A stretch of 64,000 nt of DNA from Haematobia irritans (GCF_050003625.1 NC_134397.1:268764070-268828069), one strand, 5' to 3'; shown: positions 1-10,452, counted from the stretch's first letter. Translations and numbers: made by a program. Notes: a model not told the origin generated them from the letters alone.

Positions 1-311
1 TATAATTAAGGACCGATCTGGACCTATTTTTGCATGGTTGTTAGAGGCTATATACTAACACCATGTACCAAATTTCAGCCGGATCGGATGAAATTTGCTT
101 CTCTTAGAGGATTCGCAAGCCAAATTTGGGGGTCCGTTTATATGGGGGCTATACGTAAAAGTGGAATGATATGGCCCATTTAATACCATCCGACTTACAT
201 CAATAACAACTATGTGGGCCAATTTTCAAGTCGATAGCTTGTTTCGTTCGGAAGTTAGCGTGATTTCAACAGACGGACGGACATGCTCAGATCGACTCAG
301 AATTTCAACAC
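1..311. repeat. Tail of a long non-coding dispersed repeat
   Basis: No open frame of note. The text repeats phrases typical of fly non-coding repeats of this kind (a pyrimidine/purine 'gggggctatacg' block, then a run ending in 'gatcgactcag'). The same closing phrase recurs near 24970, so this is probably the end of an element like those at 20758-25030 and 52746-54351. The left end is outside the window. It is followed directly by an AT-rich MITE. Confidence 0.5.
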
Positions 312-889
312 CACACACAAAAAATTTTTTTTCTGATTCAATCACGAAATTAATTGATCCAATTAATTTTTTAATTGAAATGTCTTCAATCACGAAAATG
401 ATAGTATCAATCACAGTTTTAATTGGGCATAGAAAAAATTTTTGATTAAACAATTAATTGATTTCATTGCCAAATTTCAATTATTTTTTAATTGATTCAA
501 TTAAAAATTTAATTGATGTTCATTGCAAAACTCAATTTATTTATTAATTAAAAAAAGGTAACTATTTTCAATTACATTCTGAATTGGCTTAGTATTTTTA
601 TTTGGATTAACAATTGATTGTTTGAAAAAAAATTTAATTAAAAATTAAAAAAAAAATGTTCATCATCATCATCATAAACTGACTTAGTCTTCCGAATTTG
701 ATTAAAAGTTAATTGTATCAATTAACTTTTTAATTAAAAATTTTAAAATGTTCAATCATTGACTTAATTAACTTAATGTTTCTATCTTGATTAAAAAGTT
801 AATTGTACCAATTAATTTATTAATTGAAAAAAATTTCAACTTCAATTAACTTTTTAATTGGAAATATTTTGGTGATATTTTTTTCTGTG
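312..889. mobile_element. AATT-rich MITE (family M1)
   Basis: About 580 bp made almost only of AATTAAAA/TTAATTGA words, beginning CACACAAAAAA and ending TTTTTTTCTGTG. The words pair with each other across the element, so the single strand would fold on itself. Copies of the family with the same terminal words lie at 20977, 21512, 21803 and 46780. No coding capacity. This copy is longer than the roughly 290-bp copies, perhaps by internal duplication. Confidence 0.6.
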
Positions 890-945
890 CACCCAGAATA
901 TATATACTTTATGGGGTCTTAGAGCAATATTTCGATGTGTTCCTA

Positions 946-1744
946 CACCCTCAAAAAAAATCGCTTCTCTAACATATGTTCCAAACATATTTTGCAGGAA
1001 GCACATATATTATTGGATACCGCCGAAACATTAATATGTTTGTTTTATGTGAGCATATTATATGTTTGGAAGCATTTTGAGTCCAAAAATAGTATATGCT
1101 TGGAAGAATTCCCCAAAGAAGATTGTGTTCATTCCCTCACATAATTTTCACTTCCACGAAATTTTTTAGTTCTTCGCATCTTTTTCTGTAATACAAATAT
1201 GTCGGTTTTTTTCAAATGTCTATTCTCTTGGTTCCGAATGTCTATTCTCTTTATTCCGAATACTCCTTCTAACATTCAAATTAAATAATATTTAGACTTA
1301 AGCATATTAAATTGTTGGCCTTATCATGAAACAGTTTTCCGAAACAACATACAATCGGTTTCACAGAAATTGTTCTCATTTCATTCTCTCGCTGTGTTAT
1401 GTTGATACTTTTTAATCAACCCTCCCGGTTTCCATCTCTATTTCTTTCTCTATACTAAGCAGTCTATCTCTCTCTGTCGCTCTCTGAATAAAGTATCACA
1501 ACATATATATGTTTACTCGAAATTTGTAAATTTATATATGTTTACATTCACACATATTATTTTTATGAAACATTCATGCCCCAAACATAATATATTCTAA
1601 CATATTAACATATGTGTCCCAAACATTTTGTGTTAGTTTAGGAACATTACATGTTTGCACTTAAATATATTGTGTTTAAAAATTGTGCCCGAAACACATT
1701 TTGTTTATATTGGAGCATATGAAAAACATATTTTTCTAACAGTG
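946..1744. mobile_element. MITE rich in AAACATAT words (family M2)
   Basis: Begins CACCCTCAAAAAAAATCG and ends CTAACAGTG, with a TA on each side (944-945 and 1745-1746), as expected for a Tc1/mariner-type target duplication. The interior repeats AAACATAT/ATATGTTT in both orientations. A second copy with the same start and end words is at 31853-32346, and a fragment at about 38140-38300. No coding capacity. The ends and TA flanks are visible; the transposase that moved it is unknown. Confidence 0.6.
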
Positions 1745-1746
1745 TA

Positions 1747-1918
1747 TGGTGGAGGGTAAAAAAATTACGTTCCAAAATCGTGAACGGACGGTAACAAAAT
1801 GAAACGGAAACGTTCACGAAAATTCAAAACGGAATGTCCTCGGTTTCGTCCACGAGCGTTCACGATTTCATGAACGACTTTCGTTTTTCTTCGGTGATGA
1901 AAAGTCTTAAAATATTGG
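1747..1918. other. Short unassigned stretch with CGTTCACG inverted words
   Basis: Contains several CGTTCACG/CGTGAACG words in both orientations, as in a decayed foldback. It ends exactly where the truncated mariner begins. No gene is seen. Confidence 0.3.
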
Positions 1919-3064
1919 GTAAGTCAATTAGTTTGTGAGATAGAGCGTCTTTTGTGAAGCAACTTTTGTTATTGTGAAAAAAATGGAAAAAAAGGAATTT
2001 CGTGTTTTGATAAAATATTGTTTTCTGGAGGGAAAAAATACGATGGAAGCAAAAACGTGGCTTGATAATGAGTTTCCGGACTCTGCCCAGGGAAATCAAC
2101 AATAATTGATTGGTATGCAAAATTCAAGCGTGGTGAAATGAGCACGGAGGTTACCGACGAAAACATCAAAAAAATCCACAAAATGATTTTGAATGACCGT
2201 AAAATGAAGTTGATCGAGATAGCAGAGGCCTTAAAGATATCCAAGGAACGTGTTGGTCATATCATTCATCAATATTTGGATATGCGGAAGCTCTGTGCAA
2301 AATGGGTGCCACGCGAGCTCACATTTGAGCAAAAAACAACAACGTGTGGTGATTCTGAGCGGTGTTTGCAGCTGTTAACTCGTAATACACCCCGAGTTTT
2401 TCCGTCGATATGTGACAATGGATGAAACATGGCTCCATCACTACACTCCTGAGTCCAATCGACAGTCGGCTGAGTGGACAGCGACCGGTCAACCGTCTCC
2501 GAAGCGAAAGACTCAAAAGTCCGCTGGCAAAGTAATGGCCTCTGTTTTTTGGAATGCGCATGGAATAATTTTTATCGATTATCTTGAGAAGGGAAAAACC
2601 ATCAACTGTGACTATTATATGGCGCTATTGGAACGTTTGAAGGTCGAAATCGCGGCAAAACGGCCCCATACGAAGAAGAAGAAAGTGTTGTTTCACCAAT
2701 ACAACGCACCGTGCCACAAGTCATTGAGAACGATGGCAAAAATTCATGAATTGGGCTTCGAATTGCTTCCCCACCCACCGTATTCTCCAGATCTGGCCCC
2801 CCAGCGACTTTTTCTTGTTCTCAGACCTCAAAAGGATGCTCGCAGGGAAAAAAATTTGGCTGCAATGAAGAGGTGATCGCCGAAACTGAGGCCTATTTTG
2901 AGGCAAAACCGAAGGACTACTACCAAAATGGTATCAAAAAATTGGAAGGTCGTTATAATCGTTGTATCGCTCTTGAAGAGGAACTATGTTGAATAATAAA
3001 AACGAATTTTGACAAAAAAAATGTGTTTTTCTTTGTTAGACCGGGGACTTATCAGCCAACCTGT
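1919..3064 (+). mobile_element. Himar1-like mariner, copy 1, 5'-truncated
   Basis: Shares sequence with the complete copy at 36590-37868 from the GTAAGTCAATTAG word in the 5' UTR to the end of the 3' terminal inverted repeat (AGCCAACCTGT), which is followed by TA at 3065-3066. The 5' terminal repeat and about 110 bp of UTR are missing, which is unusual for a cut-and-paste element and points to a later deletion or rearrangement. It cannot be excised with one end only. Confidence 0.9.
1983..2996 (+). pseudogene. Himar1-type mariner transposase, copy 1, broken
   Basis: The start MEKKEFRVLIKYCF is readable at 1983. Damage seen: a 1-bp loss in the run of C near 2089 (frameshift), a 33-bp in-frame deletion near 2148 that removes the residues between the helix-turn-helix modules, an extra C near 2801 and further small indels. 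The first catalytic Asp (MDETWLHHY) is present, but the second motif reads HQYNAPCHK where mariners have HQDNAPCHK, so the second catalytic Asp is Tyr. The codons for Asp-Asn before the EFPDSA motif are retained, unlike copies 2 and 4. Mariner transposases of this group use a DD34D triad; this copy is dead on several counts. Confidence 0.9.
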
Positions 3065-3066
3065 TA

Positions 3067-4373
3067 CTCGTAACTTGTCGAGCTCCGGGTGGCCTTTATT
3101 CCTCGCTGATAATCATCTGCGAATAGTCAAATGATGATGCTCGGTATTTCGCCGAAAGGTAACAGTCGTTGGGAGTTTGGGGTTTGAAAAATTCGTCGTT
3201 TACAACCGATTCCTAGGCGATATGCGGTATTAACTGGCTTTTCTCACCAAATGTCAGTATTCTAAGGTACCAATGTTAGTGCTTTCACAGGGAATTCGAC
3301 ATCGTCGAATTAGGCTTGCCAGATGGCCGGTATTCGCCTGGATTTTACCGGAATTTCGTCTCCAGGAAGTGTCCCGAATCTTTCACAAAATTTGACAAAA
3401 AAATCTCAGAATTTCAATTGTTCAAGACATATGTTTCAATTTTTCCCGTTTCATAGGAAAGAAAACGATTTGAAATTAAATCGCTTTTAAGAATTTTTGG
3501 ATTTTTATAATTTTTAAATGTACATTTGTGTGCGTCAGATTTTGTACCATTTCATTCAATCTAATCACTTACAGAAACAAATCAAATTACCATCTCTGTC
3601 TTTCAGCTTGCACTTGAGCAGTAAATGTAAAAAAATATACGCAAATATGTATTTTTCCAAATAATAATAATCAGTTCACGGTTAGTGTCCACTTCTATTC
3701 CAGTCTGTATTCTTTGCCAACATATCAAAGTTCGATTTTATCCCTAGCACTACCGTAGACTCTATAGTGACACTATAACAATCGTCAACTGTGATGCGAA
3801 ATATACCCAAACACATGTCATTGGCGATATCCAAATTCCCAGTATCGAAAGGCATTACAAACGAAACAGCAATTACCACCTCAGAGCTAAAGTTTGTTTG
3901 CCTTAACAGAAATTAATATGCCAGTAAATATGAGTTTAGGCTTCCGACGTTTAAGAAACAACAACGTTTAATCTAAAATCATCGCAGCCATATTAGGCGA
4001 GAGTTTCAGAGGCTCCAACTTATTAAGGAATTTTAAAGTCTGCAGACAATAACGACTAAGACGTGGCGACTACACAAATTTACCAAAATAAATACCAATT
4101 GATAAAATATGGGCAACTATTTTCGAAAAATGCGACTGTTTTTGCTTGTCCCGACAGATCCCGGAATGTAGGTCGCAATGTGTCGGAATTGGCAACCATC
4201 ATCTGGCAACCCTACCTCGAATAGAGTGGACACCGAACTGCTCGGTGCTTGCATTGGTTTCACAGGCACGTAAGAGATGGATAGTGAATAAAATAACGGG
4301 CATTGCCATCCTGGAAGGAAAGTGGTGGGATTATGAATCCTAGATTTGACGGAGTTTTTCTCAATTTGATGGG
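3067..4373. repeat. Unrecognised degenerate repeat block, first part
   Basis: About 1.3 kb with no supported gene. Phrases such as 'gggaattcgacat', 'cctaggcgatatgcgg' and 'gatgatgctc' recur with changes at about 4680-5080 and 5220-5690, so the whole 3067-5695 interval looks like several decayed copies of one repeat. I do not recognise the family. The short open frames here show no domain. Confidence 0.4.
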
Positions 4374-4420
4374 ATGGGATTCAACCTATGCATGCCCACC
4401 CTGCATAGGTTGAATCCCAT
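4374..4420. repeat. Perfect 19-bp inverted repeat with 9-nt loop
   Basis: Arms 4374-4392 and 4402-4420 are exact reverse complements; the loop is 4393-4401. The right arm is the tRNA-like B-box region of an old SINE (GGTTGAATCCC), and the left arm is its reversed copy. This suggests a snap-back or template-switch event at the 5' end of the SINE insertion. Confidence 0.85.
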
Positions 4421-4640
4421 TTTTGTCCGAACAGTAAAAAGTTTCTCAGCGGTGGTTTATTTTTAGTAGTGCTGGTGACATTTCTGACTGTATTAAAGCT
4501 TCTCTAATGGACTCCACTCTAATATGAAACTCTGCAATAAAAAGGAGATCCGGTATCATTGAAGTATACATGAAATCGGGCAGCAGTCCTTATCAACACT
4601 GTAGTATTACAATGGACTGATAGCCTGAATTTACCTCTTA
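4393..4640 (+). mobile_element. Degenerate tRNA-derived SINE (family S1), 5'-truncated
   Basis: Matches the body of the better copies at 35403 and 45656 in order: the CATGCCCACC...GGTTGAATCCC piece of the tRNA head, 'aaaaagtttctcagcggtgg', 'gtgctggtgacatttctgac', 'aaaaaggag', 'gaaatcgggcagca', then 'tacaatggactga'. Many point changes show that it is old. The CTAAC tail is not visible. Confidence 0.75.
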
Positions 4641-5695
4641 GGTGTCAACCTTACTCCCTTCATAGGGAATCCGACATACACGAATAGCCTGGAACGTTAA
4701 CAGTCCTACATTATTTTCAATATCACTGGCTAATAGGATAATTAGATTGAATAGACCAGCACGTATGAGAAAGAGCTGTAACGTTCGGCACTAACTGCCG
4801 AACTCCGGGCGGCATTTATCGTCTGGAGCACTCTTGGCTAATGACCAAGTGCAAGATGACAAATCCAGTCTGATGATGCTCTGTATTTTGTTGAACGGGT
4901 ACATCTTTTGGGGTTTGGGTTTTGCTTCGTCGTTTACATCCGCTTGGATATACTTCGCTTACGTGAAGTTGGCCGACTCCTAGGTGAGATGCGGAATTGG
5001 ACAGTGCCACACCTCTAAGTTGCCAAAATTGCTGCCTTATCTGGCCTTGAATTGGCTTCAATATTACTGGTATATAAGAGTTAAATAATGAGTAGACTAC
5101 CGGACATTGCCAACCAGAGGGAAAATTGTATAGGTGTGTGTAGGACCCAACTTCTTCTTGGCGGGATTGAGACTCCTAGGGCCAAGTGTTCTCTCCGGAT
5201 GTAACATGTGCCAAGCATGCTCCCTTCATAGGGAATTCGACGTACACGAACAAACTGGAATTTCCTGCATTGCTTTCAATATCACCGGCTAATAAGAGGA
5301 TGAGATTGAGTAGACTAGAGAGGGGTGTAACTATTTGGCATTTTGAAGTTGGGGTTTACTTCAGCTTGGTCGTTTGGAGCGACTTGGATGTAGAAGTTGG
5401 TCGACTCCTAGACGAGATGCGGGATTGATTTAGTTTTCTCCCCGAGTGTCACTCTTGTAAGGTGCTAACATAATTGCCTTCATAGTGAATTCGACAACAT
5501 CGAACTTATCTGATTTTGAATTGGTTTCAATGTCACTGGTACCTAAGATATGGATAATGAGCAGACAAGTGGGAACTTGCTTCATTACTTCAATATCAGC
5601 GGCTAATAAGTGGATGGGATTGAGTAGGCTAGCACGTATTGTCAGCCCCGGAGGAAAATAAAGGTTATGGAGAAAGAGAATTGATAACATACTTA
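4641..5695. repeat. Unrecognised degenerate repeat block, second part
   Basis: Contains at least three diverged copies of a phrase running 'cccttcatagggaattcgac...acacgaa...' then 'tttcaatatcac(t/c)ggctaataag...gagattgagtagactag' (about 4655, 5220 and 5475-5640). Spacing is irregular. No reliable open frame. Could be a dead LINE or a Helitron-like tail; I cannot tell which. Confidence 0.45.
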
Positions 5696-6258
5696 ACCCG
5701 AATTGACATATGCGCTGTAACCAAACATCTTCGTAAGAATTTATCTCGCGGATGAAGTGGCGATTTTAAATCGAACTCTATAAAATTGTAATTTTCATCC
5801 AATTGTAATCTACTAGGAATTTTCTTCTTGGTATTCATGAAATGAAAAAAGAGATTTACAATAAAAATATGAACACTGAACCATAAACAGTTTGAACAAA
5901 CAGCAACCGTACTATATTAGTTTCCATGTACTGGCGTGAATAACCCCTTGACCAAAATGTAGAATATATTTAAATAAAAAATATACATAAATCATGTTTC
6001 ATAACACTTTATAGAAACGGGTACATCCGCCATTGATGACAGGCAGGAAAATAAAAACTATCACAATTCAAAAAAGAGAGAATTTAGGAAAAAAACAGCA
6101 ATGACATATTCCATGCTAGTTCTGCATGTATATGGGTCTGTAAAGTCAAAAAAAGTCAACAAGAATGCTATTCATTGTAATATGTGACGTGTATAGTGAA
6201 AACGAAAATGCAGACATTTACCGATAGAAATTGTAGAAAAAAAAACACAAACAAATAA
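5696..6258. other. Unassigned AT-rich stretch
   Basis: No gene, RNA or recognisable element is seen. Only short, low-complexity open frames occur. Confidence 0.5.
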
Positions 6259-7407
6259 AAATATACGCTAATTAAATGTTTACGTTCATAAATGGTTACT
6301 CTTTTGTGGGTCAAAATAAATCGTAAAAAGTGTCTTTCTACTTCCGATAAATGACAGATTTACACTCAAAGAACATAGTCGAACATATTGTGATATACCG
6401 ATAGTGGTCATTTCTTTCACGTGAAAAAATATCACAAATGTTTTTCTAATTAAAATTTGAATTGAATTAAAAAAAATTAAAAAAAAAAATTATTAATTCA
6501 AAAAATTTTTGATCAAAACGTAAAAGAATCACATTTGATTGTATTACTTATTCCTCAATTGAATTAATCAAAATTTCAATTCAATTAAATTATTTTAAAT
6601 TATTTTAAATAATTGTAAATAATAATAATTTAATTCATTTAATTAAGTTAAACCAAAATGTAATTATTTTTAAAATTTAAGGTATTAAAGGGTGATTTTT
6701 AAGAGTCAAATGAATACAAAAAAAAAAAAAAATAAAAATCACATAAAATGCATGAAATATTTATTTGAATTTTGGGGTAATTTTAAATTTAGGGCATTAA
6801 AGGGTGATTTTTTTAAGAGAAAAAAAGTTTTTAATAATAATTTTGGAATACACTTTGAATCATTTCGGTCGGAATCTCACAAATATAGGCTTCTATGTTG
6901 TCTTCCAATGCTTCAACTAAAGCGAGTTTGTCAGAACAGACATAAGCTTAATCATACCACACAAATATAGTTTGAAGGTGTTAAATTGCGCGATCTAGGC
7001 GTCCAATTGACCAATCCTGAATGTGAAATAAAATTTCCACCGAACCTCCCCTCTCAATAACTCTATTATTACGCGTGCTGTGTGGCATGTGGTCATCACC
7101 AGTGTTGCCAGTATTTTTCTGGCTCTTGTCCTCAAATTGGGAAGCATTCGTCCCCAAATATTTAATTAAACAAAAAATTAAATGAGAATTACCCCCATTT
7201 TCATAAAGCTCCGTTAGTGTTCCGTTAACTAACCAACTTTTAAATCGTATTATGGACGAAGCTGTCATATTGCATATATTCCATATGCCAGTTAGGAACT
7301 TAACTGACGAAAATTTTTAGTTAAAGTTAACTGCACGCAGAGAAGGAATATGATCACCTCAAACATGTTTCAAGAGCAAAATGTTATTTTTGTATGGTGA
7401 CCATGTA
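6259..7407. repeat. Tandem duplication, unit 1 (1.15 kb)
   Basis: Nearly identical to 7412-8551 in the same orientation. The right-hand 430 bp appear identical between units, and the left part differs by scattered substitutions, a few A-run length changes and one 11-bp indel (near 6600). The junction is 4 bp. The unit carries, in order, a CACTCAAAG-type AT-rich MITE, a decayed IS630-like transposase piece, a hAT-MITE terminus and the left half of a foldback element. The small minus-strand frame at 6981-7268 is a by-product of the repeat, not a gene. Confidence 0.9.
6680..6970 (-). pseudogene. Relic of an IS630-like (Tc1/mariner superfamily) transposase
   Basis: Starts with the AAAGGGTGATTTTTAAGAG terminal word seen again at 63593. 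On the minus strand the text reads ALEDNIEAYICEIPTEMIQSVF, which lines up with ALEDNISEEIRAIPAEMLEKV of the element at 63699-64000. Only about 30 residues are readable, so this is the 3' end of a much-deleted copy. A second copy is in unit 2 at about 7820-8110. Confidence 0.7.
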
Positions 7408-7411
7408 TACC

Positions 7412-8551
7412 AAATATACGCTAATTAAATGTTTACGTTCATAAATGGTTACTCTTTTGTGGGTCAAAATAAATCGTAAAAAGTGTCTTTCTACTTCCGA
7501 TATATGACAGATTTACACTCAAAGAACATAGTCGAACATATTGTGATATACCGATGGTGGTCATTTCTTTCATATGAAAAAATATCACAAATGTTTTTCT
7601 AATTAAGATTTGAATTGAATTAAAAAAATTTCAAAAAAAAAAAAAAATATTAATTCAAAAAATTTTTGATCAAAACGTAAAAGAATCACATTTGATTGTA
7701 TTACTTATTCCTCAATTGAATTAATCAAAATTTCAATTCAATTAAATTATTTTAAATAATTGTAAATAATAATAATTTAATTCATTTAATTAAGTTAAAC
7801 CAAAATGTAATTATTTTTAAAATTTAAGGTATTAAAGGGTGATTTTTAAGAGTCAAATGAATACAAAAAAAAAAAAAAAAAAATCACATAAAATGCATGA
7901 AATATTTATTTGAATTTTGGGGTAATTTTAAACTTAGGGCATTAAAGGGTGATTTTTTAAGAGAAAAAAAGTTTTTAATAATAATTTTGGAATACACTTT
8001 GAATCATTTCGGCCGGAATCTCACAAATATAGGCTTCTATGTTGTCTTCCAATGCTTCAACTAAAGCGAGTTTGTCAGAACAGACATAAGCTTAATCATA
8101 CCACACAAATATAGTTTGAAGGTGTTAAATTGCGCGATCTAGGCGTCCAATTGACCAATCCTGAATGTGAAATAAAATTTCCACCGAACCTCCCCTCTCA
8201 ATAACTCTATTATTACGCGTGCTGTGTGGCATGTGGTCATCACCAGTGTTGCCAGTATTTTTCTGGCTCTTGTCCTCAAATTGGGAAGCATTCGTCCCCA
8301 AATATTTAATTAAACAAAAAATTAAATGAGAATTACCCCCATTTTCATAAAGCTCCGTTAGTGTTCCGTTAACTAACCAACTTTTAAATCGTATTATGGA
8401 CGAAGCTGTCATATTGCATATATTCCATATGCCAGTTAGGAACTTAACTGACGAAAATTTTTAGTTAAAGTTAACTGCACGCAGAGAAGGAATATGATCA
8501 CCTCAAACATGTTTCAAGAGCAAAATGTTATTTTTGTATGGTGACCATGTA
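7412..8551. repeat. Tandem duplication, unit 2
   Basis: Second unit of the 1.15-kb direct repeat, same content and order as unit 1. Unlike unit 1, it continues rightward into the complete foldback MITE (8478-8728), so unit 2 probably holds the original right junction and unit 1 the copy. An assembly artefact from unmerged haplotypes is also possible. Confidence 0.9.
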
Positions 8552-8800
8552 ACATGTTTGTCACTAAAATGTTATTTTCCCGTCAAATATAACCTGCTTG
8601 CCGAAATCAGATACATGATTTCTGAGACAATAACATGGTTGCGAAAACCATATTACATGGTCACCACCCAAAAATAACATTTTGCTCTTAAAACAAGTTT
8701 GAGGTGATCATATTCCTTCTCTGGGTGTGGAGAGAAGATATTTGCAATTTATTTTCTGTTAACTGGCAGTTAAAGCCTAACGGAGCTACATGAAAATGGC
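8334..8800. mobile_element. Foldback MITE R, interrupted by MITE F
   Basis: The left arm (CCCCCATTTTCATAAAGCTC ... CGTTAAC) and right arm (GTTAACTGGCAGTTAAAGCC ... CATGAAAATGG) are inverted relatives. An uninterrupted copy lies inverted at 40195-40455 and shows the sequence without the inner insertion. Non-coding. The corresponding left part also sits at about 7190-7330 in tandem unit 1. Confidence 0.7.
8478..8728. mobile_element. Foldback MITE F
   Basis: About 250 bp with long imperfect inverted arms: CACGCAGAGAAGGAATATGA at the left and TCATATTCCTTCTCTGGGTG at the right, continuing inward for about 70 bp per arm. It interrupts MITE R between 'aaagttaac' and 'gagagaag'; the empty site is seen at 40195-40455. 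Related copies occur at 49501-50155, 47131-47157 (terminus only) and about 58420-58560. Confidence 0.8.
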
Positions 8801-9476
8801 CGTTAATCACAAAAATCTGCATTAAATTGTTGACAAGTTTTTATGAAAAAATAAGGAAAGTCTAAAGTTGGGCGGGGCCGACTATATTATACCCTGCACC
8901 ACTTTGTAAACCCACATTTTCGATACTATATCAAATCCGTCAAATGTGTTGGGTGCTATATATAAACGTTTTTGTCCCAAATACATACATTTAAATCTAT
9001 ATCCATCTGACCAAAATTTATAGTCTATAGACTTAAAATTTAAGTCGGCTGATGCCCTGGTATGGTACACTAGTTAGTAGAAAATATGGGAAACATTTTA
9101 ATCTGAACCAATTTTGAGGCAACTTCGCAAATGTGTATTTACACGCAAAGAAAAAAAAAAACGTTTGGAAAACGTGTACCGAAAACGTTTTTCTTTTGTT
9201 AGAGTTTTTTGAATTGCTTCGAAAATTTTAAACTTTTATCACCAAAAAAAATCGTTTGTTACAAAATTTTTATTTTTTCAATAAAAAAAAGTTATTTTAA
9301 CAAGTTAACAACAACACAGTCCATTTCGTTTATATCAAACACTGTTCTTTTCTGACTTTAGGTCTTTAATAAGACACATTTTACAGTTCAAAATTTAATA
9401 TACTACAATGTAATGTTGAACATTTTTTCGGAATCTTCCGAACATATCTGGAATATATGTTAAAAAAAAACAAATT

Positions 9477-9556
9477 TGGACGAAGCAGGGATCGAAGCAG
9501 GGATCGAACCCACGACCCTTGGCATGCAAGTCGAACGTAGCAACCACTGCCCCACG
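9477..9556 (-). other. tRNA-like SINE head (minus strand)
   Basis: On the minus strand it reads a promoter-like A box (GGGGCAGTGGTTGC) and a B box (GGTTCGATCCC) at normal tRNA spacing, with a short duplication of GATCCCTGCTTC after the B box. It resembles the head of SINE family S1 but lacks its body. A working tRNA is unlikely: no clean acceptor stem. Confidence 0.5.
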
Positions 9557-9672
9557 GTGCCAAACTTGCTTGGTTCTGTTAAATAAACTTTGTTTATTCG
9601 GTTCGTGGGCGCCGCAAGCTATGCTATATAAATATAACTTATATGGATATTTATCTATTGATGACCATAACA

Positions 9673-9742
9673 GGTACATAGCTCAGTGGTTAGTGTGTTG
9701 GCTTACAAAGAGCATGGTCCGCGGTTCGATTCTCCGTCCAGG
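9673..9742 (+). other. tRNA-like module (plus strand)
   Basis: Reads TAGCTCAGTGGTTAGTGTG (A-box/D-arm-like) and GCGGTTCGATTC (B-box/T-arm-like) about 45 bp apart. Stems are imperfect and no CCA-compatible acceptor stem pairs, so this is a tRNA-derived relic or RNA polymerase III promoter module rather than a tRNA gene. Confidence 0.5.
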
Positions 9743-10319
9743 CGAAAGGTAAAAAAAAATTAAAAATTTATAAAATCGTATAATTTCTTCTTCTTCGTTT
9801 GGGAGGAAAGAATTATTTTTTTGCGTGTATGATTTATCGGTCGATAGATATGTATTACAAATAAAGGAAAATTTGAGTCACTTTTATAAGTTTTCGACTT
9901 AGCAGTCGACACCTTCTGGGTGTTGCAACAACTTCTGGGTGTGCAAACATATGCACTAACTTAAAAAACCCTGTTCCACAGTGTGGCGCAGGGTATAAAA
10001 AAACAAATCGGTTGTGTTGTAGAAAATTAGAAATAATTAAAAAATAAATAAAAAATAAATAATAAATAAAATTGTTGTCATAACAGCTTGCGGGCTGCAA
10101 TAAGATCAAAATTTGGAAACACGAAACCAGAAGAGCAGTGGTAGTTTTCCAACTGATCGAGAAATGTAAATGGGAGTTTGATCGCCATTTATGAACGAAA
10201 AATTACTTCTAAATACTCAATTAAAAAATTGGCTGGGATATATTCCAATTATATTTAGAAATCAATGAGGAACACTGGTCAGGGTAATATTTAATCGATT
10301 TCGAAAAAACCCCACAAAG

Positions 10320-10452
10320 TCCACAAAATTAATAACAATTTACATCCCCCCCACCCAATTCTAAAATCCCCAACTCAAAAATTTCGGTCCCATCCCCGAA
10401 AAAATACCCCCAATTTGGGGGAAATCTCTAATACAGACAACACTGGTGACCA
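10320..10452 (-). mobile_element. Fragment of hAT-type MITE (family H)
   Basis: On the minus strand this starts CCAGTGTTGTC and continues with the 'ccccaaattgggggtatttt' text that opens the copies at 42984, 46724 and 63246. Only one terminus is present. Confidence 0.65.

Larger units (their letters stand above)
9132..9827. mobile_element. MITE with CACGCAAA ends carrying two opposed tRNA-like modules
   Basis: Begins CACGCAAAG and ends TTTTTTTGCGTG, flanked by TA at 9130-9131 and 9828-9829. It lies inside family T copy A, so the insertion boundaries are clear. The interior has one tRNA-like module on the minus strand (9477-9556) and one on the plus strand (9673-9742). About 700 bp. No protein. 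Confidence 0.65.
8847..9997 (-). mobile_element. Long non-coding dispersed element (family T), copy A, degenerate
   Basis: Reverse orientation. Left edge 'aaggaaagtctaaagttggg' then 'ggccgactatattataccct'; right edge 'ccacagtgtggcgcagggta'. Copies B (21481-23313) and C (52746-54351) carry the same edges in the opposite orientation. Copy A has lost most of the interior and is split by the MITE at 9132-9827. No coding capacity. Confidence 0.75.

Noticed and set aside
6981..7268. Two identical 95-residue minus-strand frames (also 8125-8412)
   Set aside because: Identity is due to the tandem duplication; the frame crosses a hAT-MITE end and a foldback arm, so it is not a conserved gene.
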